Of a stretch of DNA of 64,000 nt, positions 54,055-64,000 are shown piece after piece. The notes below the pieces were generated by a model. The model had not been told where the DNA came from, made no database searches, and saw nothing but the letters and a program-made list of their open reading frames with translations. The DNA comes from Mermis nigrescens (lineage: Eukaryota > Nematoda > Enoplea > Mermithida > Mermithidae). The DNA is taken from positions 372,001 through 436,000 of the forward strand of contig JAVLUZ010000527.1 in the NCBI GenBank assembly GCA_036768485.1. The letters run 5' to 3'. Positions within the stretch are counted from its first letter, which is position 1; every line of letters starts with the position of its first letter. Both the position numbers and the translations under genes were made by a program.

Positions 54055-57000
54055 TACCCTACTTTTAATTAGAAAGATTTGGAAATACAATACTAGATTT
54101 CATTTACTGCGTGGTTCTTCTAACAATTGAATGGTTTAAACTTTACAAAGCTACTAGTTGTAGAAGAAACAAACATTCTGATTAATAATTCTTATGTTAC
54201 ATAGAACATCCTGTAAAGAAATATGCTTCCAAAACTTTCTAGAGCTAAACTTAATTTACATTTTAAACTTTACACAAGAGTGCAAAGAATTTTAGTGGGA
54301 TTAATAATTTCGATATTGCTCTGATATAACGATCAGCATTTATTAAGAAATGAAACCTCTATAATGTTCTAAGAACAAATTAACATAAGGTGTTAATCAC
54401 TTTACACTACTCTTAATGCGCCCCTAGCAGACGTATCACATCTGTTTCCATATATATTTTACATTTTTAGGGAAAAAATAAGTTACCGTGAGGCTCTAGA
54501 ATGGAGCTTATCATATAGTGTAATCTTAACACTAGCAACAGGTGTAAAGAAGATTTTGGTCGGATTTGTAAATTCGATATTACTCGGATATTACGATCAG
54601 CATTCATGAAAAAATTACGTCTCCATAACGGTTTAAGGACAAATAGACACAGATGTAAACCTCTTTACATCACTGTTGAGTGTAAACGAACGCACCCAGC
54701 TGACGTCCCTTATTTGATTCCATGTAAATTTTCAGATTTTGGCAAAAAGTTCAGGTTTTCGCAAAGCTCTAGAACGAAGATTAATTAGCAGTGTAAACTT
54801 TACACAACCACCGAGTGTAAAGAGGATTCTAGTCGGATTTGTAAATCTGATATTACTCGGATATTATGATCAACATTTATGAAAAGATTATGTCTCTACA
54901 ATGGTCTGAGGACAAATAAACATTAGGTGTAAACTACTTTACACCACTATTGAGCGTAAACAAACACACCTAATTGACGTCTCACACTTGATTTTTAAAC
55001 ATGTACCTATATAAAAACGATTACCCCCTATTCCTGGGCAATGACCAGAGCTTCGCCCCGCAGAACTGGAGCTATCCATCTATGCTCCCCAGGATTTTGT
55101 GGCTCCCCACGTACATTTGTACTCAAGAGTTTATAACGTAAATTTGAAAATTTTTCCACCGCTTCCATCCCGACTAGGGCATGTACCTACATACGTATAA
55201 TGCTTTTATTCTTATATCCATAAAAATTTATAATGTACCTACTTGAATGTATCTAAAAAGGATGACCTGGGCGTGGGGTTTTGAAGGGTTACCACTATAT
55301 ACATGGGCAGCGACAAAATTCTGGGGGAGGTCCGACGGGGCAAATTTGCTAAAAATAGCTCTGAAAATGCCTAAAAATAGCATTCTTGAGGGGGTCCAGC
55401 TAGACCCCCCGCCCATGTGTGGTAACCACACCCAGAAGGCAAAATACCCAATATTACCTCCAGAATTTAATGTTTAAGAAATTTTTGCTTTTCAGGGTTT
55501 CAATGATACAAATCGATAGAGCTCGACGAGAAACATTCAAAAATAGTTTTTTTCGCCATAGCACCATTTTTAATGCCAAGGATTTGAATTTTAAAAAAAT
55601 TTCGCACCCCCGCAAAACTTTGGAGCCACCCACCTATGCTCTCCAGGATTTCGTTGCTGCCTATGTACGTACACAATGGTATATAACGTAAATCTAAAAA
55701 TTTTTCCGCCGCTTCTTTCCCGACTAGGGCATATTTATGTACAATGCTTTCATTCTTTTATCCATGAAAATTCATGATTTACATGAATTTATCTAGAAAC
55801 GAGGAAAGTTACAACAAATTACCGCTATTTTTCGTGATTTAACACTATGAAGTCGAAATTAAATGCTGAAAACATAGTGCCTTCAAGGCATTACATTGGA
55901 GACAGACCCCAATGTTTTTAGGTTTCTTTATGGTAAGCAAACGCAATACGATAATTTAAACAGACATACAATAGACTTTGAAGACCATTAAATGCGTCAT
56001 CATTAACACAATGCTCTAGAACAAAGGCTAACATGCAGTGTAGACTTTACACAACCGCCTAGTGTAAAGAGGATTTTATTCCGATTTGTAAATCTGATAT
56101 TACTCGGATATTATTACCAACACTTATGAAAAAATTGCATGTCTACAATGGTCTGAGGACAAATCAACAATAAGTGTAAAGTACTTTACATCACTGTTGG
56201 ATGTAAACAAACGCGCCTACATGACGTCTCACATTTGATTCTTTGAAAATTTCTAGACTCCAGGAAAAAATTTGGCTTCTGGAATGCTCAAAAACGAAGA
56301 TAAATACATATGTAGTGCAAACTTCATGTAAACACCTAGTGTAAAGAAGATTTTGGTCAGATTCGTAATTTTGATATTGTTCCGATAATACGATTAATAT
56401 TTATGAAAAAAATTAAGTCTCCATAATGTTCTATGGGCAAACTAACAATAGGTGTAAACCACTTTACAACACTGTAGAGTGTAAACATATGCGCCAGACT
56501 GGCATATCAAGTTTGGTTCCTGGTCCATTTCTAGACTTGATAATCATGTCCCTGACTCATAACCGGAGAAGCAGGCAGAAAAAACAAGACAGAAGCGCAT
56601 TTTAGACACCAAATTTTTTACTTCACACTCGCTAAACATTAATGTATAGACAATTTGCTTTGACATGCACCCGATATAAAGCACTTTATTTTTATTCTAT
56701 TGGACTTATCCCGACTTCTGGACGGAGAAAGTGGCGAACAAAAAATGCAACAAAAACGTATTTTCCATCATTTAGAACACTGTAAACTTTAAAATTCCGT
56801 ACCGAACTCCCCATTGAGTTTAAAGAAATTCGGTTTGGTACAATTTGTAGCTTTTAAATCGTAGTACATTCCTGTGTGCCAAAATTCTCTTGCAAAAATT
56901 ATTTGGTATGATTTATTAATCAAAATTCGGAAAAACGTGTTTTTTCGCCCATTTTTTACCTCTGATTTCGAACTTTACACCCCCATAAATAACTCAATAT

Positions 57001-57745
57001 TGCGTTTTTTTAAATGCGGTTTGCTGCGATGTGTAGCCCCTGGTAGGCACTTTATTACTGCTGTATTCAATTTACCCTGACTCATGAGTGGAAAAATTTG
57101 GCAGAGAAATCTTAGTTAAAATGTGTTTTTTACACTATCCACTAGAGTGGAAACTTTAAACCCCAGGATCTAACTCACCATAGAGCGTAGAAGACTTTGC
57201 TTATATGCAGAATGTAGCCCTTGATCCGCTCTACATTTCTGTCAGAAAACATTTTTAAAAACTCATAACCCGAGTTAGTATCAGACCTAAGCAGGTTGAA
57301 AACTCGACCAAAAAGTGCTTTTAACCCCCAGATTTTCGCACTCTTTACACTGCCATTCAAGAACAAATGCGAATTTCAGAAAACAAAAAAAGTTGTTCTG
57401 TAAAATTCATCCCTCTATAATCCTATGCTGTTCAATTGTTCGAGTCATCAATACTCAGTTGTCCACATGCCGTGATAAAAAGGTCCCAAAATTTGTCCTA
57501 TGTTATAACGTTACACAAAAACTTTACACCTTCTTTACACAGTCAGTTTTGAGTTTCAAGAAAAACAAAAAACACAGGCAGCGAATTTTTTTATTATCTT
57601 TCTTTTAAAAAAAACCGCACCTTCCAGAAGTGTCCCGTTATAGCTGTAGGGGGGTGCACAGGTGTTAGGGGTACCCAAGTATATTATAGGTACGCGCTGA
57701 CGCGCTACCTAAGATAGGTACGCGCTGACGCGCTACCTATGACTA
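54055..57745 (+). repeat. Family E element, copy E5, with an internal insertion
   Basis: Left edge TACCCTACTTTTAATTAGAA. The body has the usual GTGTAAA/TTTACAC units. From about 55015 to 55960 there is unrelated DNA containing diverged family C copies (55300-55430 and 55440-55700). From 56000 on it is nearly identical to E4. The right end is GGGGTACCCAAGTATATTAT followed by two tandem copies of the hairpin GGTACGCGCTGACGCGCTAC. Confidence 0.7.
55260..55700. repeat. Diverged family C copies inside E5
   Basis: CATGGGCAGCGACAAAATTC at 55303 with CCCGCCCATGTGTGG at 55409-55423 is one short copy. From 55440 the inverse body follows (CCATAGCACCATTTTTAATG, then CGCACCCCCGCAAAACTTTG). A related start, ATGGGCAGCGACCCAATTCT, lies at 57784. 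Confidence 0.5.
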
Positions 57746-58237
57746 TGTATGTACGTAGGTATAATATTAGTGGTAACCGAATATGGGCAGCGACCCAATT
57801 CTGGGAGATTTGGGTAGTGTAAAACTGGCAAGAATCCAAGAAAATATTTTAAAGATTCAATTCTAGAGGGTTCATCGCTTTTTGGATTATGTAATAAACA
57901 AAAACTGAGAGTATGTAAGGTAGATAGATGTCTTAACTCGACACTAGCACGTCTTATATTCGGATGTTACACTGTTAAACAGACATAATTTTTGACGAAT
58001 ATGCAACCATTTATTTCGTCATCACAGCAATGGTAGTCTTTCATTTTGGTACTACTCCTATCTCTCAAAGCTTTAGATAATATTTTTCGTCTTTGCGATG
58101 TTTATCAACTTCTCGTTCTTATCTTATTGTGCGAGATGATTCTTTGAAAGACACAAGACGATCAGTTTAAAACTAAATTTTGATAGGTAGATACCTATAG
58201 ACAATCTGAGAATAAAAGCATTTAGAACAAATAAACT
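57746..58237. other. Intergenic stretch and 3' flank of the minus-strand gene
   Basis: It contains a remnant of the family C start at 57784 and an AATAAA on the minus strand at 58015-58010, about 225 bp past the stop codon of the Ly6-like gene. Nothing else recognised. Confidence 0.4.
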
Positions 58238-58500
58238 TCAGCATATTTTACAGTAATAATGACCAATTATAACGAACATGGCTAATAAGCCTAATATGAC
58301 GGGCACTACGATGAGGACGAGGATTAATCCAGGATCTCTCATCGTCCTTGGTCGATCGTGCTTGGAAGAGCCGGTCATTCTATTAATGATCAAAGCGTTC
58401 TGATCGTGTTTTTGGAAACGGTTTTCGTAAGACTGTTTCTGATTTACTTTTAAGTCGTTTGCTGACAAGTCGCTTGTCGCGTCGTAGTTACTCAAAGGAC
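58238..58500 (-). CDS. Ly6-like gene, last exon: transmembrane helix
   Basis: Acceptor GGTTCTTATTAG. It encodes a polar stalk (PLSNYDATSDLSANDLKVNQ and onward), then LILVLIVVPVILGLLAMFVI as a membrane helix, and ends GHYYCKIC before TGA at 58240-58238. The two Cys after the helix could be palmitoylated. Confidence 0.8.
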
Positions 58501-61500
58501 CTAATAAGAACCAAAATAATTAGATATATGTACATAGTGTAGGTAGTACAAACAGGATTAGGTCAAATGACATACTTTGTCTCTAAGAATAATGAAAGAA
58601 ATTTTCTCATGCGCATGTCTGACATTATATTACCGTTAACATAAATCGTCAAGTAAAAGTTTTTGCATGGTCAGCTGATACATTTAAATTCTAGCGTATT
58701 CATTGAATCCATTACATATCATAGAATTATTAAGCTGATTGCAGCAGTGTTAATAATGCGTCATGGAATTCGAATTTACGCCCAGTAATTAACTGATTAG
58801 AGATTCGATGATTTTATCCGAAGTAAACACTTACTTGAAGCTGGTTTTGAGATTACTGATCCATCCAGATGCGCTAGTATTTTGTCGATTTCAATTATAA
58901 TCAAAGTAACAATATTAAGTAAAGAGCGAAAAATATTAAGGGAAGTTAAATGATGTCTATCTGGACAGTGCTAGCTTACTATCTATGCTACTGTCTTCTG
59001 AGCGGAGCAATGTCTGCGAATCAGGCTGTCGATCTTATGGTTATTTAGAACAGTTTTTTGCACGGGTCTCTTTGCACCATGCGAAAAAGCCTCCCAAAAT
59101 CCTTTTGCACCGAAATTTTTTCGCACTATACACATTCATGCGCTTCGCGCGTAGGATTAAATACTGTATTAACTATAATATCTTTCACACCATGTTTACA
59201 TCGAGAAAATAGCTATTTGTTAATTCTGCGGCCAGAAGTCTATTGCATTTTCGATTATTTTCATTTGAAGTTAATGCCAAAGTCAAACGCTAGTATCTCA
59301 GTCTTTTCCATGAACATGCAAAGCTCTTGCCTATTTTCTGTTGCAAGTTATAAAATTTAAAAATGTCAGTCAGTTATTTTATGTGCGAGTCTAACATGGA
59401 CAAGAACACAAGTTTCGATTTTCTTACTTTGAATTAAATTTAAACACGCACGATTTGCTACAACTTGGAGGTGCTGAAAGGCTATAAAAGTGTCATTTTT
59501 TTGGTCGCGCTTGGGCCAATATTATGGAAAAAACTTCATATCCGGCGCTAAGCGCCGGAAATCTGAAAATTTTGCGACAAAGACATGCAATTTTTCCACA
59601 TTACCGTGCATTATCTTACCTTAAAAAATTTTTTTTCCGGCCAGGGGGCCTCCTGAACACGGCCCTGGCTGCTGTGATATAAAAACCTCAGTAATGATTG
59701 TTGAGTATGTGCGACTCGCTGATTTACTGCATAAAGATCAAAAAGTATGAAAAATAAGACACATGAAATAAAGTGCTAAAAATTTTTGGCATTTCATCCA
59801 AGTATTCGTTTTAATTCCTTTTTTTATTCAGTCGGCATTCGCCGAATCTTTGTTGAAGAAAAGTAATTTCACCGCTAAGTGTTCAAGAGTTGTTTTGCCT
59901 TCCACAAAATTGTGTAGAAGCGAACGTTGTTTAGCGAATTATTTCAAAAGAAGTAAAAAGCTTAACAAATCTATGTTTCGTCTACTATAAACGCTTGTCG
60001 GAGCGAATAAAATATGAATTAACTAGTGGAATGTGCAATTTAGAATAAGCATGTCAGTAAATTGGAAAAAATTCTATCTCTCGAATTACCGGCGTGAAGC
60101 GCTAAATTTTTTGGATATTCATCATTAAAAGTCACCTGGTTATTCAAAAATCAACAACTTTTACGCGATTTATTCTCAGATTTTTCTTTGCACCGTACGG
60201 AAATAGCCAAAATTTTTCCTTGCACAGGACCAAAAAGTTTGCAATGTGCAAAAAAAACACTGATTTAAAATCGCAACACCATCATTCTTCCATTTGTGTT
60301 TAGCAGACTCTGATTTTTTCCAGATTTACCTAACATTTATTAACACACTTAATTAAATAAATTAAAAATGTTGCTTCCAAGCAACTAAAATTTTTAGAAT
60401 CTTCGCTAAATAAGCGCACAAAAATACTAAAACTATAATTTTTATCCCAGAAAGTCCACTTAAATATGGCTGCAAAAACCTTTGTGCTGCTCCGTTTTTA
60501 GAAACCTTCGACTCTTTTGTGAAATTAAAAGTATAAGCTAAAAGTTACAGAAATTGGAAGAATTTTGACGAATAGATTAAATGTTGGTTCGAAAAGACGG
60601 GCTCTAAGAGTTGATTTGACCTTAATGACTTTAATTTGAACAAGATGGCTTTCAAAATATGACTGCCTTGAAACCCGATGAACAACTTCTGCACTTCTGC
60701 ATGTAAATGAATTATTCGTAAAAATTTCTCGGAAATGCATCAACTTTTAACTTGAACTAATCAGAAATAATGTGCAATTATGTAATTTAATATTTAAAAA
60801 TAATGCTTATTATTCAAACAATCTATTTAATACGTGTAAAAATTCCTCATATCACAAAATTTAATTCCGCTAATTGATTTCGACATTCTCCTGTAATCTT
60901 GTGTAATACCCAAGATTACGACTATAGGTAGTACCCACCAGACAAGCACATAGTGGTTTAGGGGTCTCTAGATCTCCAGAATGCAAAAATGAGAAATTTT
61001 TATCGGAAAAATGAGGCAAAGTAAGAGCAAAAAACGCATGAAAATTGAAAATTTTATCGAAAAGTGCTCAAAATTGACCAGACTGTGTAATAACGTAGTT
61101 TAAACGCTTTTTGCGCTTACACAAGTTTTGAGGTCATTTCGGCCCAAAAAAGCTCAATTCTTGACCTCCCCCCAGATCGGACATGCTGTGCATCATGGTA
61201 CCCACTATTTGTTTTGCGGCCAGTATTATCATTATCCAATAGCGTGTTGTATACATTAAGAATGACGTCAAAGCTCGAATATTTGGGTGAGAAGGTTCCT
61301 TCACTATTAAGCGTCACTGATTCGACGGTCGATTTGCTCGAAAGCGTTCGTGATCTGTGCAATAACTTCGGACTGTCGCTATCAGCATCAGTATTGATAA
61401 GCTGATGACGCAAGAAAGTGAAACTGTTACAGTAGTTTGATCTGCAGGAGCACACCTCCAACCAATTATCGGCGTCACGATAGCAGGTTTCTACGTACAT

Positions 61501-61705
61501 TCGGTAATCATCTGCTGGCGCACATGATCGCTCAACTCCGTTGTTACCTTCAAATCATTTTTCGGCTAAAATACTTACGTGATGCAGTAATTAATAAGTG
61601 GCTAATAATAACAAGTTCTGGAGGGTGAGTGGTGGAATTATGAAACGGAAATGCCGCTGCCGCTATCGAGATTAAAATCAGAAGACGCACTGTATAGGAC
61701 TCCAT
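58238..61705 (-). CDS. Ly6-like membrane-anchored protein (complete gene, overview)
   Basis: Four exons on the minus strand join in phase 1 throughout: 61705-61579, 61547-61206, 58873-58835 and 58500-58238, giving about 256 residues. The order is a signal peptide (MESYTVRLLILISIAAAAFP), a Cys-rich module ending in CSCRSNYCN, a Ser/Thr-rich stalk, a C-terminal transmembrane helix and a short Cys-containing tail. The C-x-C-x4-C-N ending is typical of Ly6/uPAR-type three-finger and activin-receptor-type ectodomains, but only five Cys are visible, so the fold is not certain. Likely role: cell-surface receptor, ligand or accessory protein; no orthologue named. The third exon (39 nt) is the weakest part. 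Skipping it also keeps the frame. Confidence 0.7.
58835..58873 (-). CDS. Ly6-like gene, possible 39-nt exon
   Basis: Strong donor GTAAGT, weak acceptor ACTAG. In phase it encodes HLDGSVISKPAS. Its length is a multiple of three, so it may be optional. Judged only on splice sites and phase. Confidence 0.35.
58874..61205. other. Large intron of the Ly6-like gene, with repeats
   Basis: It holds family H motifs near 59550 (GGCGCTAAGCGCCGGAAA) and 60090, and family B copy B5 at 60955-61190. The frames 58985-59360 (plus) and 60525-60743 (minus) show no domain. No other exon recognised. Confidence 0.5.
60955..61190 (+). repeat. Family B dispersed repeat, copy B5
   Basis: GGAAAAATGAGGCAAAGTAA, TGTGTAATAACGT and CAAAAAAGCTCAATTCTTGA landmarks. 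Its right edge lies only about 15 bp from the splice donor of the Ly6 exon, and the open frame of that exon on the minus strand would run into it. Confidence 0.6.
61206..61547 (-). CDS. Ly6-like gene, Cys-rich exon
   Basis: The Cys module reads SCAPADDYRMYVETCYRDAD and NWLEVCSCRSNYCNSF. It is followed by a Ser/Thr/Asp-rich stalk (SPKLLHRSRTLSSKSTVESV and onward) to TGRKTN. Donor GTGGGT after 61206, phase 1. The acceptor is GATTTGAAG (61548-61550); the alternative AACGGAG would start the exon at 61535 and lose four residues. Confidence 0.75.
61579..61705 (-). CDS. Ly6-like gene, first exon: signal peptide
   Basis: The ATG at 61705-61703 has a good context (GCAATGG). It is followed by MESYTVRLLILISIAAAAFP, a classic signal peptide with an Ala-rich cleavage region, then HNSTTHPPELVIISHLLI. 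Donor GTAAGT after 61579, phase 1. Without splicing the frame hits a stop 12 codons later. Confidence 0.78.
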
Positions 61706-61967
61706 TGCAAACAATTAAAATTAGAATTCAAACAATTATTTTATTTTGGCATAAGCCAAAGCGAAATCTGGCTTATCAAATAAAAAGCGTCAATTTTTTA
61801 ATTTTTTATTTCTCTTCGACTTTGTGCCTTTTTTATCTAGAAAGGTGACTCATTTCGGAGTCAAGCGTAATAGTTGGCCTGTGCTCAACTATGTGGCACG
61901 CACGAAATACATGCAATTATTATAGACTGCTTCATTCCAAACGATCCATTTTCAAGAAATGCTTGAG

Positions 61968-62033
61968 GATAAATAAATAAATAAATAATTAAATAAATAA
62001 ATAAATAAGTAAATAAATAAATTAATTAATTAA

Positions 62034-62068
<35 letters not shown>

Positions 62069-62069
62069 A

Positions 62070-62121
<52 letters not shown>

Positions 62122-62127
62122 ATAGAC
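61968..62127. repeat. AAAT (TAAA) tetranucleotide microsatellite
   Basis: About 160 bp of almost pure ATAAATAAATAAATAAATAA with a few TTAA interruptions, upstream of the Ly6-like gene. Confidence 0.95.
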
Positions 62128-64000
62128 AAGTAAATACTAGAAACATAATCCTTGATATTTTGCACATCGGAAAGCACAACCTTTCTTCATGCACGAATGC
62201 ATTATTGTTGCTGCCTTATAATGTATTTTTATAGCTGAACCCACCTTCTTCTCTATTTTATGAAAAAAATCGATTAAAATTGGACGGAATATAGTTTGCC
62301 TAAGTGTGTTCGTTTAATTGCAAGAAAAACATATCTTCAACTGGCCACATAATTATTTTGAAGCTCAGAAAATATAAAAGTAAGAAAGTAGCGTGATTTG
62401 GCGCATAAATTAAAAGCTTCGTCGCGATGAATATTTTTTTCAGATTCTTAAAGAACAGTTTTTAAAAAGTCAGCAAATGCTATTTTAGGCTCATGCAATT
62501 GACTGACATTTATGTACATACCTTTTTATTTTATAAGGCTATACTCTATAATTAAAAGCAAATAACAAGAAACATAAGAAAATGATACGGAAAAAGCAAT
62601 TAGGAGAGAAAGCAGAATATTGCATGTGGCAAGCAAGGGAAAAGTGAGCGAGCGAGCTGTGTAGTTTATTAATTAAGCTTCGAATAACAAGATCGTAGGG
62701 GATTCAATTAATAAATCCATGAGATTATTCCTAATAGTGGGTGGGCTCTGTAGCGCAGAATCCAGAACTAGTTAGACACAGAAGGAGATGCTTCTATTCA
62801 TTCAGAGCAAAAAAACCGGGATTTGATTGCTCAATCGGAAAATGTTGAAGAACGATCAAATTTTTTATTGCCGTCAATTAATTTCTTGAATTATACAAAG
62901 CTAAGTATTTTCCCACCAAAACATGCCTTAGATTCTGCAGGCATCAGCCTACAATTTTTATGATTATCTGCTTTAAGTTCATTTGACAAATACCGAAATC
63001 AAATTTTTGTTTTTCACACAGAAAAATTGTCCTAATTAAATTACTGCATAATATTTGCAAATAATCTATTTGCAACACATTGTAAATTCTGAATAAAGTT
63101 TTTTAAGGCCTATACTTCTTTGCAGCTTGCTGTTATAAGGAGAAAAATGTTGAAACTTTAATTGAGCTTGAATTTTGAAATTATTATGAAGACGGGATAA
63201 ATGCTTCGGCATTCTAAAAAATACAAGCATCGCGGAAAACGGAAATGGTCAAAATAAGTAGGTATAATAGAGCGAGTTAAAGTGTGAATATTCATGCGAA
63301 ATTGAATCTCATTATACATTGAATGAATTGCGCATATAAAACTGTAACAGGCTTGAGCGAATAATAAAAGTAGCCTAAACATCATTAATTTTCATATACT
63401 TCAATTTCGTAATAATAGAAATAAGAAACATTTTCAAATGATTTAGACACAATATCTTAATAGATGAAAATGAAAAGGTAATATTAACCTTCTTTATTCT
63501 TGAATTCAAAGAAATGTATTTCTTGCACTCAAGAACACACCACAAAAAATCATCGGCAGAGGGTTGACTATTCGTAAAAGAGGACTTTATTTATCTAACT
63601 TTTAATTTTAGCTGATCGATAAATTAATTCAGACTCAAATAATCCGTTACGTCATATTTGACTTATTTCCCTGAAAAGTTTTCTTTTCTTACCAAGCATG
63701 TCGAAACTTTCTAGGTCCCGAATGCATGGCCGAATAAGACTCTGTTAGCCAATACCCAACTGAAATTCATTCACTTACATGCGATAATCATGTTGCATCA
63801 AAAATGAGAACACATATTTATGATCGAGATGGATGGAAATGAGACTTTGTGTAATTGGAATATTTGTATACAGTAGGGACCTTACGAATCAAATGAATGC
63901 GTATCAAAGCAAGTACAAAATAGCTTTTTATATATACCTATAATTATTGTTACTGTACCTGTACTTTTTATTCCGACTAAGCAAGTATGTCCTTCGCAAA
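62128..64000. other. Unassigned stretch upstream of the Ly6-like gene
   Basis: No exon or repeat family recognised. It may contain the promoter of the minus-strand gene. The frame at 63158-63385 has no domain or splice context. Confidence 0.35.

Noticed and set aside
61117..61205. C-terminal part of the 127-codon minus-strand frame as protein
   Set aside because: This part is family B repeat; a donor at 61206 in the right phase removes it.
61968..62127. CRISPR-like or regulatory array
   Set aside because: Plain AAAT microsatellite without spacers.

Overview
This is AT-rich animal nuclear DNA: split genes with GT-AG introns, densely filled with transposable elements. It contains no prokaryotic operon, CRISPR array, rRNA or intact tRNA. 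The three genes (an EGF-repeat membrane protein, a sorbin/vinexin-type SH3 adaptor, and a cysteine-rich Ly6-like membrane protein) plus the LINE, mariner and hAT-type MITE content suggest an invertebrate. A nematode is my best guess, but the sequence alone does not prove it.

Layout. 1-1.97 kb: unassigned sequence, then the 3' end of a LINE. 1,984-10,263: one very large foldback transposon (8.28 kb) with perfect 10-bp flanking direct repeats, arms built of tandem subrepeats, a nested smaller palindrome, a P-loop ATPase-like exon in the central loop, and a second LINE fragment inserted in the right arm. 10.3-25.2 kb: a nest of repeats. It includes a recurring TA-flanked inverted-repeat element (family A), a long element full of GTGTAAA/TTTACAC palindromes (family E), a dead mariner inside an A copy, and ~255-bp hAT-like MITEs with 8-bp target duplications (family C). 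25.7-32.7 kb (+): 3' exons of a single-pass EGF-repeat membrane protein. 36.5-52.8 kb (+): at least eleven exons of a sorbin/ponsin/vinexin-like SH3 adaptor, with A, E, C, B and D repeats in its introns. 53.4-57.7 kb: another A+E unit, nearly a duplicate of the one at 37.5-41.4 kb. 58.2-61.7 kb (-): a complete four-exon gene for a secreted-type, Ly6-like, C-terminally membrane-anchored protein. 62-64 kb: an AAAT simple repeat and unassigned sequence.

Exon joins were chosen by hand from splice consensus and codon phase. Nearly all internal joins of the three genes preserve phase, which is the main support for the models. The genes show no sign of acting together. The strongest findings are the delimited foldback element, the mariner remnant with recognisable DD34D residues, the C insertions with 8-bp duplications (including an occupied/empty site pair within the window), and the unexplained A-E composite element.
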